A model generated the notes under the pieces. The model was not told the DNA's origin. It saw only the letters and a program-made list of their open reading frames with translations, and ran no database searches. The translations under genes and the position numbers were made by a program. This document shows, one piece after another, positions 1 to 5,811 of a stretch of 6,721 nt of DNA. Numbering within the stretch: the first letter of the stretch is position 1; each line of letters begins with the position of its first letter. Origin of the DNA: Caryophanales bacterium (GTDB taxonomy: Bacteria; Bacillota; Bacilli; Alicyclobacillales; SLC66); NCBI GenBank assembly GCA_027341705.1, contig DAIELO010000064.1:1-6721 (forward strand), given 5' to 3'.

Positions 1-446
1 GTGTCTTTTTCTAATGCTGTCATCTGTTTGTAAATTTGCCTAATTTGCTGTCGCTCTGTCGCAGAAAATGTGTTCCCATATAAATGCGACAGATGCAATT
101 GTTCGAGGTAAGCAGAAGTATGGGTGAAATAGCCCATCAATTCACCTTTGCGCGTTAAATTCGCAGGTAAGCTTTCCAAATTTGCTATCGCTGACGAGGT
201 TTCTCGCACTGCTGCTGACAATTCCCTTTCGATCATTTGCGGGGAACGAGTTACCATCACTTTAGCCAACGAATCTTGCAATTCATCAACTTGCGATGTC
301 ATGCGATGATAACTGCCTTGATATTGATTCTCTGCCAACTGTACTGCAGCCATACGGTTTTGATGCTCGTTAAACCCATATAGACCCAAACCGATAACTC
401 CCATTGCTAATGTTGGAATCCACCACATCGTCCAATTTCTTTCCAT
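1..446 (-). CDS. ypeB: Germination protein YpeB, N-terminal part (runs off the left edge)
   Basis: About 148 N-terminal residues are visible, beginning MERNWTMWWIPTLAMG; the 3' end lies outside the window. YpeB is a membrane-anchored spore protein needed for SleB to be present and stable in the dormant spore. Its C-terminal PepSY domains would lie beyond the edge. Residues about 7-25 form one hydrophobic membrane segment. The next stretch (GFNEHQNRMA, then AENQYQGSYHRMTSQVDELQD) matches the pattern I recall from B. subtilis YpeB, where GYKEHQ is followed by AENNYQRAFHELTYQVDQL. The remainder is a helical region rich in Gln, Glu and Ala. The ATG at 446 has GGGGGTG a few bases upstream. The gene follows sleB after 13 bases, which is the usual bicistronic arrangement. 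The identification is firm from both sequence and context; only the missing C-terminus limits it. Confidence 0.93.
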   Translation of the reverse strand, partial: MERNWTMWWIPTLAMGVIGLGLYGFNEHQNRMAAVQLAENQYQGSYHRMTSQVDELQDSLAKVMVTRSPQMIERELSAAVRETSSAIANLESLPANLTRKGELMGYFTHTSAYLEQLHLSHLYGNTFSATERQQIRQIYKQMTALEKD

Positions 447-450
447 GTTA

Positions 451-458
451 ACACCCCC
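451..458 (-). promoter_or_regulatory. Ribosome binding site of ypeB
   Basis: On the minus strand GGGGGTGT ends four bases before the ypeB ATG at 446. It fills most of the 13-base gap after the sleB stop codon, so ypeB has its own ribosome site while being read from the sleB transcript. Confidence 0.6.
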
Positions 459-459
459 A

Positions 460-1206
460 TTATTTTGCAAAGACATGATTGCCAATCCGAAGTAAAATCG
501 GCTGCCCCCAAACCCAAGACGATGTGGCTGTTGCAGGATTCCAGTAATAAAGCGCTCCATGTGTAGGATCCCAACCGTGAATGGCGTCTAATACTGCTGA
601 CTTACTTGTTTGATTTGCCCCTACCCAAGCTTGTCCATTAGAAATAGATGTAAAAGCACCTGGCTGAAAAATAATCCCAGAAATAGAGTGTGGAAATTTA
701 CTATTGTGATAACGGTTCAATATTACCGCAGCAACGGCTACCTCGCCTTCAAACGGTTGATTTCGAGCTTCTCCATAAACAACGTGGGAAATTAGGTTGA
801 TGTCATTTGCAGAAAAACCACCAAAATCAGTCGGTGTTGCAGGTGCCGTCGTAGCAACCACCGGATTCTTGACAACAATGGCAGAATGATTCGACCGGGA
901 GGTTGCCTTTTGCAGTGCTGCCATGGTAAGTGGCCCAACGATTCCATCACTTTGCAAGCCGAATGCACGCTGGAAATCTTTAACAGACCAATACATTTTC
1001 CACGAGAAAAATCCAGTAGGCTGACCTTTAAAATAGCCAATGTAAGCCAACTTTGATTGGATATCCCGAACTGCTTCTCCACTACTTCCAAAACTGTAAA
1101 GTGTTGAACCTGACTGATAAGTTTGCGCATGAGCTAACGGAAATGAAACACTACTTAGCAAGCTCAATGTTAAGATCATAAAGTTTGTTTGCCACCACTT
1201 GCTCAC
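460..1206 (-). CDS. sleB: Spore cortex-lytic enzyme SleB
   Basis: A secreted 248-residue protein counted from a GTG at 1206. SleB-type enzymes are lytic transglycosylases that cut muramic-delta-lactam cortex peptidoglycan during germination. Residues 1-27 are a signal peptide (hydrophobic MILTLSLLSSVSF, cleavage expected after AHA). Residues about 40-98 are a peptidoglycan-binding domain (GEAVRDIQSKL, DGIVGPLT). A Thr/Ala/Pro linker follows, then a Hydrolase_2 catalytic domain at about 132-247 with VVYGEARNQPFEGEVAVAAV; Glu146 in YGEAR is the predicted catalytic acid. An in-frame ATG at 1242 would add 12 charged residues (MDNEMDKKEVEK) before the signal peptide, but it lacks a good ribosome site. 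GAGGTGG lies five bases before the GTG, so I prefer 1206. The gene heads a sleB-ypeB operon; forespore expression is expected from the family. Confidence 0.95.
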   Translation of the reverse strand: MSKWWQTNFMILTLSLLSSVSFPLAHAQTYQSGSTLYSFGSSGEAVRDIQSKLAYIGYFKGQPTGFFSWKMYWSVKDFQRAFGLQSDGIVGPLTMAALQKATSRSNHSAIVVKNPVVATTAPATPTDFGGFSANDINLISHVVYGEARNQPFEGEVAVAAVILNRYHNSKFPHSISGIIFQPGAFTSISNGQAWVGANQTSKSAVLDAIHGWDPTHGALYYWNPATATSSWVWGQPILLRIGNHVFAK

Positions 1207-1211
1207 TTTTT

Positions 1212-1218
1212 CCACCTC
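1212..1218 (-). promoter_or_regulatory. Ribosome binding site that decides the sleB start
   Basis: GAGGTGG on the minus strand, followed by AAAAA and then GTG at 1206. The upstream ATG codons at 1242 and 1230 have no comparable purine-rich site. This favours the GTG and a conventional short-headed signal peptide. Confidence 0.7.
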
Positions 1219-1242
1219 TTTTTTATCCATTTCGTTATCCAT

Positions 1243-1271
1243 TAGTGTTTACCGCAATTCCATTTTTATTT
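1243..1271 (-). promoter_or_regulatory. Possible sigma-G-like promoter for sleB
   Basis: On the minus strand AAATA (1267-1271), 17 bases, then AACACTA (1243-1249). This loosely resembles the forespore sigma-G pattern of a GNATR -35 element and a CATNNTA-type -10 element. It lies between the upstream terminator and sleB, where a promoter is needed. A start point about 7 bases downstream would fall after the ATG at 1242 and agree with the GTG start. The -10 match is imperfect, so this is only a candidate. Confidence 0.28.
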
Positions 1272-1289
1272 AAGAATGTGAAATAAGAC

Positions 1290-1314
1290 AAAAAAAAGAT
1301 GACCATCGGCCATC
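1290..1314 (-). terminator. Intrinsic terminator after the gdh / zinc-ribbon unit
   Basis: On the minus strand GATGGCC, loop GAT, GGTCATC (7 pairs including one G-U, extendable by an A-U pair), followed directly by eight T. It begins about 30 bases after the stop of the 68-residue gene. It should end that transcript and separate it from sleB. Confidence 0.85.
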
Positions 1315-1343
1315 TCGAAATGTAGCTATTGATTACAATTACA

Positions 1344-1550
1344 TTACTCTAACACTTGAACGTCAAATTCTTGCTCATTATCACATAAACACTTGCGGAA
1401 TCCAGTCTCCACCCGACCTTTGACATCCCTAATACCTCTTAAAATGAACACTTCGCCGCATTTTCGACAGCGGATATGAATTTTCACCCTACCGCTAGGT
1501 GACTCAACTTCTCTCTTTGCTTCTAAAATGGTCATTGAATCAGTGTACAT
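1344..1550 (-). CDS. Small zinc-ribbon-like protein, function unknown
   Basis: A 68-residue cytoplasmic protein that I do not recognise as a named family. It has four cysteines: Cys28 and Cys31 (CRKC) and Cys54 and Cys56 (CLC), a spacing that could bind one zinc ion in a ribbon fold. The residues around them alternate in a beta-like way (VKIHIRC, EVFILRG, EFDVQVLE). No signal peptide or membrane segment is visible. The ATG at 1550 is well supported by GGGAGGT seven bases upstream, which favours it over the second Met at codon 6. It starts 33 bases after the glutamate dehydrogenase stop with no terminator between them, and a strong terminator follows it, so it is probably co-transcribed with gdh. 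A strong ribosome site and coherent cysteine pairing argue for a real gene; its role is open. Confidence 0.78.
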   Translation of the reverse strand: MYTDSMTILEAKREVESPSGRVKIHIRCRKCGEVFILRGIRDVKGRVETGFRKCLCDNEQEFDVQVLE

Positions 1551-1557
1551 GCCAAAA

Positions 1558-1564
1558 ACCTCCC
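1558..1564 (-). promoter_or_regulatory. Ribosome binding site of the small zinc-ribbon gene
   Basis: GGGAGGT on the minus strand, seven bases before the ATG at 1550. This near-consensus site is the best single piece of evidence that the 68-codon frame is translated. Confidence 0.7.
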
Positions 1565-1583
1565 ACGCCGAAGTGCCCCGAAA

Positions 1584-2855
1584 CTACACCCAACCGCGCA
1601 ATTCTACGGCCTCAGCCATCCTCTTGATGCCTACCATATATGCCGCCAAGCGCATGTCAATCTTACGCGCCTGTGAAGTTTTGTAGACCGTTTCAAATGA
1701 TCTAACCATCAGTTCTTCTAAACGATTCTCCACTTCTTGCTCTGTCCAATAATACCCTTGATTATTCTGAACCCACTCAAAATAAGAAACAATTACCCCA
1801 CCAGAATTCCCTAAAACGTCTGGTACTAGTAATACGTCTTTTTCAGATAACAACTTGGTGGCTTCCATTGTCGTCGGTCCATTTGCCGCTTCAACAATAA
1901 TTTTCGCCTTAATATTATCCGCATTAGCCATCGTAATTTGATTTTCGATAGCAGCAGGAACCAATATATCGCAATCCAATTCCAATAACTCTTTATTACT
2001 AATCGTATTTTTAAATAATTTTGTGACGGTTCCAAAGGAATCTCTACGTTCGAGCAACGAATTAATATCCAGTCCGCGCTCATCATGCAATGCCCCATAT
2101 GCATCAGAAATACCAACTACTTTGGCTCCCGCATCATGCATGAATTTCGCCAAATAGCTACCTGCATTTCCAAATCCTTGAACAACTACTCGCGCATTCT
2201 CAAGTGATAATCCCTTGACGCGAGCCGCCTCTCGTATACAGATGGCCACACCACGTGCAGTGGAAGTGTCTCTTCCCAGTGAACCACCAAGCGCAATTGG
2301 CTTACCAGTAATAAAATTCGGAGAATCAAATTCCCGCATATGGCTGTATTCATCGAGCATCCAAGCCATCACTTGGGAATTAGTCATAACGTCTGGTGCC
2401 GGAATGTCCTTGGTTGGCCCAACAATCTGACTGATGGCACGAACATAGGCTCGCGCCAGTCGCTCCTGCTCACGAAAAGACATCTCTCGTGGATCACATA
2501 TGACGCCACCTTTGCCACCGCCATAAGGCAAATTGGCAATACCGCACTTAATACTCATCCATAACGATAACGCTTTTACTTCATTTTCCGTCACATCAGG
2601 GTGAAACCGAATTCCGCCCTTGGTGGGACCAATTGAATCATTATGCTGCGCCCGATATCCCGTAAAAATTTTTACTGATCCATCGTCCATGCGAACGGGA
2701 AACCTGACTGTAAGTGTACGCATTGGTTCTTTTAAAAGCTCGTACACATCTGGACCATAGCCCAGCTTTGATAAAGCTACCTTCACAATCTCCTGTGTAC
2801 CGGACAAGACATCTAGGTTTTCTTTATCCTTCGATAGAGTTTCATTCTGCGACAT
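1584..2855 (-). CDS. gudB: NAD-type glutamate dehydrogenase (GudB/RocG family)
   Basis: A 423-residue enzyme counted from the ATG at 2855, close to the 424 residues of Bacillus RocG/GudB. It interconverts glutamate with 2-oxoglutarate and ammonia in the cytosol, usually in the glutamate-degrading direction in Bacilli. Visible motifs: PTKGGIRFHP with substrate lysine Lys79; MSIKCG with Lys103; PYGGGKGG with catalytic Lys115; PAPDVMTN with Asp155; the Rossmann motif GFGNAGSY at 227-234; AAANGPTT-like EAANGPTT; and VSYFEWVQNN near the C-terminus. An in-frame ATG at 2900 would add 15 residues, but AAAGGTGG precedes the 2855 ATG and the predicted transcript begins near 2900. The gene has its own promoter at the ddl end. 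The symbol rests on family and on the neighbouring sleB-ypeB; RocG is the alternative. Confidence 0.95.
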   Translation of the reverse strand: MSQNETLSKDKENLDVLSGTQEIVKVALSKLGYGPDVYELLKEPMRTLTVRFPVRMDDGSVKIFTGYRAQHNDSIGPTKGGIRFHPDVTENEVKALSLWMSIKCGIANLPYGGGKGGVICDPREMSFREQERLARAYVRAISQIVGPTKDIPAPDVMTNSQVMAWMLDEYSHMREFDSPNFITGKPIALGGSLGRDTSTARGVAICIREAARVKGLSLENARVVVQGFGNAGSYLAKFMHDAGAKVVGISDAYGALHDERGLDINSLLERRDSFGTVTKLFKNTISNKELLELDCDILVPAAIENQITMANADNIKAKIIVEAANGPTTMEATKLLSEKDVLLVPDVLGNSGGVIVSYFEWVQNNQGYYWTEQEVENRLEELMVRSFETVYKTSQARKIDMRLAAYMVGIKRMAEAVELRGWV

Positions 2856-2860
2856 TTTTT

Positions 2861-2870
2861 CGCCACCTTT
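2861..2870 (-). promoter_or_regulatory. Ribosome binding site that decides the gdh start
   Basis: AAAGGTGGCG on the minus strand, five bases before the ATG at 2855. It lies inside the 15-codon extension opened by the ATG at 2900 and makes that longer reading unlikely. Confidence 0.7.
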
Positions 2871-2904
2871 ATGAACATTCAAAAAAAACCCACACTTCAT
2901 GCAC

Positions 2905-2934
2905 AGTATAGCAGGAGCCCAGTTTTGCGGTCAA
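2905..2934 (-). promoter_or_regulatory. Sigma-A-type promoter of gdh, overlapping the ddl stop
   Basis: On the minus strand TTGACC (2929-2934), an 18-base spacer, then TATACT (2905-2910) preceded by TGC, giving an extended -10 element. Each hexamer matches the consensus at 5 of 6 positions. The -35 hexamer contains the TGA stop codon of ddl. The predicted start point is near 2897-2900, giving a leader of about 45 bases before the gdh ATG. I see no clear operator beside it. Confidence 0.72.
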
Positions 2935-3881
2935 ATCTGAGTAGTTTCTTGTTTTCCTCTGGCGTATGCACGCGAAATCAACAAATCAAGAAACGCTGAA
3001 AAACTGTAGCCAGAATACTTTGCTGCATCAGGAACTAAGCTAGTTGCGGTCATTCCTGGTAACGTATTCACTTCAAGAATATAAGGGCCATTTTTACTGA
3101 TAATCATATCCACACGTGCGTAATCTTGACAACCAATCAATTGATACGCTTGTTTGGCATACTCCTCCACTTGTTGATACAGTTGCTCAGGTAAGCGGGC
3201 AGGGACAATGTGTTGACTCCCGCCATCAAGATACTTGGAATCATAGTCATACAGTGTGGATTTCGGAATAATTTCGATAATTCCAAGCACTGTCGGCAGC
3301 GCCGTATCTCCAAAAAGCACGACAGTAACTTCCGTGCCCGAAATATATTCTTCAACAAGAACTGTCTCGTCATACTTCAATGCATCCGTTATTCCAGCGA
3401 CTACTTGGTCATGAGAAGTAGCAAGCGTAAGCCCAATCGTCGATCCCTCTCGGTTAGGCTTTATAATTAAAGGTAACCCAAGCGCAGATTCAGCCTCTTG
3501 CGAAAATTGATCGATAATTTCCAAATCCCTCATTCTTGCCAATCGATGAGCAGGCATGGGCAGATTCAAGGTGGACAGCATCCGTTTGGTTTGTGCTTTG
3601 TCGATAGCCAGCGCACTTGCAAGCACGCCTGAACCTACGTATGGATAGCCCATTAGTTCAAGTGCCCCTTGAATGGTTCCATCTTCACCATACCGACCAT
3701 GAAGTCCTAAAAACACTACATCCGGATCAAAAGCGCGTATATCATTAAATATAGAGGGTAGTAAATCAAAACCACTTACTTCGTACCCTAGACTGGATAA
3801 GGCCGCCATGATTTGAGTTCCGCTGTTTAACGATACTTCCCGTTCTGCAGAACGGCCACCAAAAATTACCGCAATTTTCAC
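2931..3881 (-). CDS. ddl: D-alanine--D-alanine ligase
   Basis: A 316-residue ATP-grasp enzyme counted from a GTG at 3881. It joins two D-alanines in the cytosol for the peptidoglycan precursor pentapeptide. Motifs: FGGRSAEREVSL at 7-18 with Glu13; LHGRYGEDG; KPNREGSTIG with Ser147; EEYISGTEVT; the omega-loop YDYDSKYLD with Lys216 and Tyr217; ARVDM with Arg256; and LEVNTLPGMT with Asn272. The Lys-Tyr pair in the omega-loop is typical of D-Ala-D-Ala ligases rather than the D-lactate-using VanA type. The length fits the shorter DdlB-like class. GGGGGAG lies six bases before the GTG; an ATG at 3923 would add 14 residues unlike the family N-terminus and overlap the upstream gene. It follows the M20 gene after 16 bases, so the two are probably co-transcribed. 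Confidence 0.96.
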   Translation of the reverse strand: MKIAVIFGGRSAEREVSLNSGTQIMAALSSLGYEVSGFDLLPSIFNDIRAFDPDVVFLGLHGRYGEDGTIQGALELMGYPYVGSGVLASALAIDKAQTKRMLSTLNLPMPAHRLARMRDLEIIDQFSQEAESALGLPLIIKPNREGSTIGLTLATSHDQVVAGITDALKYDETVLVEEYISGTEVTVVLFGDTALPTVLGIIEIIPKSTLYDYDSKYLDGGSQHIVPARLPEQLYQQVEEYAKQAYQLIGCQDYARVDMIISKNGPYILEVNTLPGMTATSLVPDAAKYSGYSFSAFLDLLISRAYARGKQETTQI

Positions 3882-3887
3882 TATCGG

Positions 3888-3894
3888 CTCCCCC
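3888..3894 (-). promoter_or_regulatory. Ribosome binding site that decides the ddl GTG start
   Basis: GGGGGAG on the minus strand, six bases before GTG at 3881. The encoded protein then opens with MKIAVIFGG, the usual start of Ddl proteins. Confidence 0.7.
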
Positions 3895-3897
3895 TTT

Positions 3898-5013
3898 TTA
3901 TGAAATAATCGCCAATTCCTCAATCATGTTCATTAACCACTGTATTGGCCATAACAACGCAAAATTGTCATCGATTACTTCAAATTTGGAATCGTGTGTG
4001 AAACCCGAAGTGCCCCCCACAAACAATTGAAATACAGAATACTTTTGACTTACATCACCCAAATCAGTAGCCCCTGATAATTGGTCTACGATGTTAATGT
4101 GGACCAGTCCATGCGCTTGTTGCAATACCTTAGAAGCAATATCCCGTAACCATTCACTTTGTACCAGTGGAGCATATGAACTGATCAATTGCATATCGAT
4201 ACTCGCTTGTGCCTTTAATTGTTCAAAAATTTCATCGACCGCGCGCACTTCTATGGCAGTTAACGCCTGAGTAAATTCAGTCCACAACTCGATTCCTGTA
4301 CGCACAGAGCGGGCTCTTACTTGTAATTGAGGGTTACCAGTGATATGCCTAATCTCATCTTGCCACTTTTCTAAAATACCAGCATACGTACGAAGCGATG
4401 GCGGTCGTTGATCAGTGGGATCAAAATCAGATAAGCATAAGCGAATACCCATCACGCCGTTTGCACCACCGACAAATTGCACAGTATGCGATGCCAAGTC
4501 ATCAGCCAAATGTGTAGAAAGCACTGCGTTGGCCCCAGAAAACCATCCCTCGTCTAACAATCGTTGTTTCCCAGTCCGGTACGGGAGTGGATATTCTAAA
4601 TCATAAATCGGCCTGCATTCCTCACCCGGACATCCAATGATGCGTACGGCCACATCCTTATTCATACCATATGTAAAAAGCAAATAAGCAAGACCAAGCG
4701 CGTGCACAGATTGAGCAAAATGTCCGCATGAATGTTCACAAAACCAAGTGCTACCAGACTCCACACCTACCGCATCTAAGTCGGCAGTAATTACAATTGA
4801 TATCGCTGCCTGACCAAACAAACCCCAGTCAACAATGGGAGCGTGTCCATGCAGTGCCCACTTGACAGGAATCTGCTGTTCAAATAAAAAATCACGCCAA
4901 ATAGCAATCGTTTTTGATTCCTCAAAAGCCGGTTCAGCCGCTACTTGCAATGACTTTGCCAGATGCAAAAGACGATTTTTGATGCCTATTGATTTTTCAT
5001 CAAGAATATTCAA
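3898..5013 (-). CDS. M20-family metallo-amidohydrolase, atypical subfamily
   Basis: A 371-residue cytoplasmic protein related to the M20D amidohydrolases (aminoacylase, N-acetyl-diaminopimelate deacetylase and AbgB-like enzymes), which hydrolyse an amide on an acylated amino acid using two metal ions. Likely metal ligands are present: ADLDA at 77-81, Cys96 and His98 in HSCGH, Glu131-Glu132 in GCPGEE, His168, and His340 in FTHDSKFEV. GATDLGDVS at 314-322 is the C-terminal family signature. Departures from the classical M20D pattern are CGHF where CGHD is usual, an unusual segment after the EE pair (IYDLEYPLPYR), and no obvious AAHAS-type histidine motif in the dimerisation domain. The start is TTG at 5013, with GGAGG 11 bases upstream and no better in-frame start. 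It lies between a terminator and ddl. The substrate cannot be told from sequence. Confidence 0.85.
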   Translation of the reverse strand: MNILDEKSIGIKNRLLHLAKSLQVAAEPAFEESKTIAIWRDFLFEQQIPVKWALHGHAPIVDWGLFGQAAISIVITADLDAVGVESGSTWFCEHSCGHFAQSVHALGLAYLLFTYGMNKDVAVRIIGCPGEECRPIYDLEYPLPYRTGKQRLLDEGWFSGANAVLSTHLADDLASHTVQFVGGANGVMGIRLCLSDFDPTDQRPPSLRTYAGILEKWQDEIRHITGNPQLQVRARSVRTGIELWTEFTQALTAIEVRAVDEIFEQLKAQASIDMQLISSYAPLVQSEWLRDIASKVLQQAHGLVHINIVDQLSGATDLGDVSQKYSVFQLFVGGTSGFTHDSKFEVIDDNFALLWPIQWLMNMIEELAIIS

Positions 5014-5024
5014 ACCGGATTTTT

Positions 5025-5029
5025 CCTCC
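5025..5029 (-). promoter_or_regulatory. Ribosome binding site of the M20 gene (TTG start)
   Basis: GGAGG on the minus strand, 11 bases before the TTG at 5013. The spacing is slightly long, but no ATG or GTG lies in frame between it and conserved sequence. A rarely used start codon such as the ATT two codons later cannot be excluded. Confidence 0.5.
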
Positions 5030-5051
5030 AGTTCACAAAAAATAGATAATC

Positions 5052-5098
5052 AAAAAAAAGAAATGGCGACAATGACTAATCAGTCACACCGACATTTC
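5052..5098 (-). terminator. Strong intrinsic terminator after mecA
   Basis: On the minus strand GAAATG pairs with CATTTC at the base. A middle section of G-C and G-U pairs follows, with one mismatch and one bulged T. Then TGACT pairs with AGTCA around a GATT loop, and eight T follow the stem directly. The hairpin begins 13 bases after the mecA stop. The space left before the M20 gene is only about 38 bases. Confidence 0.88.
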
Positions 5099-5111
5099 TC
5101 TTTGGATACAA

Positions 5112-5702
5112 CTATACAAAATACTCCATAATAGTGTCCAAAGCATGATTTTTTAATACACATTTTCCATACTCTTCAAGCATGGCCGTCGTTACATTTG
5201 TCAATTCACCATACTCATGAAGCACAGACCAAATAGAATCTGAAATCGCCTCATCGATATGATCATTTTCAAATACAAGGTGATATTTTTGTGCATACAC
5301 GTAAAGAGACACTTCTAACGCACCATAATGATTCAATGCTTGTGCGACCCGAATTACTTCTTCAAAATCAGGGAAGGTAAAAATAAACGAACTAAATGGA
5401 TCAATTTCTTGACTTTCTTCCTCTTCTTCTTCATCTGGGCTGTTCGAGTGAGGTGGCAAACTGGGTACTTGCGTCACGATAACGACAACACCTTCTGTAG
5501 GCATGGTGAACGCTTCAACTGCAATGGGCCCTACGATCTCAAATCCCACTTCAGAATATGCAACTTCCATTATGTCCCAGAATAGTTCTTGTACCTTCTT
5601 GCCATTCTGCCACACTTCTTCTTTTTCAATGCCGCGTGTTTCAAGATCTTCATAACTGATGAATATTCTCACTTTGTTCTTGGAGATCTTTTCCACCCGC
5701 AT
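5112..5702 (-). CDS. mecA: Adaptor protein MecA
   Basis: A 196-residue cytosolic adaptor that delivers substrates (ComK in Bacillus) to the ClpC-ClpP protease and promotes ClpC assembly. The N-terminal substrate-binding domain (about 1-80) carries ISYEDLETRGIEKEEVW and ELFWDIM, matching the Bacillus pattern MSYGDIEDRGFDREEIW and ELFWEVM. An acidic linker at about 85-101 includes seven acidic residues in a row (DEEEEEE). The C-terminal ClpC-binding domain (about 105-196) carries FPDFEEVI and ends LEEYGK followed by HALDTI. It is shorter than the roughly 218 residues of B. subtilis MecA, and the shortening lies in the linker. The ATG at 5702 has only a modest ribosome site (GGGTTGGGAT upstream). 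It follows ccpA after 109 bases and is closed by its own terminator. It should not be confused with the methicillin-resistance gene of the same name. Confidence 0.94.
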   Translation of the reverse strand: MRVEKISKNKVRIFISYEDLETRGIEKEEVWQNGKKVQELFWDIMEVAYSEVGFEIVGPIAVEAFTMPTEGVVVIVTQVPSLPPHSNSPDEEEEEESQEIDPFSSFIFTFPDFEEVIRVAQALNHYGALEVSLYVYAQKYHLVFENDHIDEAISDSIWSVLHEYGELTNVTTAMLEEYGKCVLKNHALDTIMEYFV

Positions 5703-5811
5703 TGTAATCCCAACCCTTCACGCGCTAGTTATGCGCTATTCTGTAATCATACTCACAAATAAAAGATTACGCTAGTGGAAAATACACGGTAAGCATGATT
5801 TACTAGCCTAT
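5703..5811. repeat. ccpA-mecA intergenic region with short direct and inverted repeats
   Basis: This 109-base gap holds GCGCTAGT (5722-5729) and GCGCTATT (5733-5740), 7 of 8 bases alike and 11 bases apart. A third CGCTA lies at 5770-5774. GTAATC (5743-5748) and GATTAC (5765-5770) form an inverted repeat with 16 bases between, and TGTAATC recurs at 5703-5709. TATGAT, a possible mecA -10 element, lies within the inverted repeat on the minus strand, but no good -35 goes with it. No T-tailed hairpin follows ccpA. Confidence 0.4.

Noticed and set aside
183..196. cre-like sequence TGCTATCGCTGACG in ypeB
   Set aside because: It fits the loose CcpA pattern except at the last base, but it is inside a coding region with poor A/T-rich flanks and no promoter nearby; chance is likely.
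2881..2897. Possible terminator after ddl (eight T following GTGTGGG on the minus strand)
   Set aside because: No upstream arm pairs with the bases before the T-run, so there is no hairpin. The T-run is in the gdh leader.
792..3373. Minus-strand out-of-frame readings within sleB (792-1130), gdh (1826-2116) and ddl (3137-3373)
   Set aside because: They overlap conserved genes in another frame on the same strand and encode no recognisable protein.
3882..3923. Longer ddl reading from ATG at 3923, overlapping the M20 gene by 26 bases
   Set aside because: The extra 14 residues do not resemble Ddl N-termini, and the GTG at 3881 has an excellent ribosome site.
610..5585. Plus-strand open frames of 61-98 codons (for example 610-795, 3210-3470, 4835-5131, 5328-5585)
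   Set aside because: They lie antisense to well-identified genes, have no recognisable domains, and their compositions look like shadow frames. I found no reason to call any of them.
5751..5757. TATGAT as a mecA promoter -10 element
   Set aside because: No acceptable -35 hexamer 16-18 bases upstream; noted only within the intergenic repeat entry.
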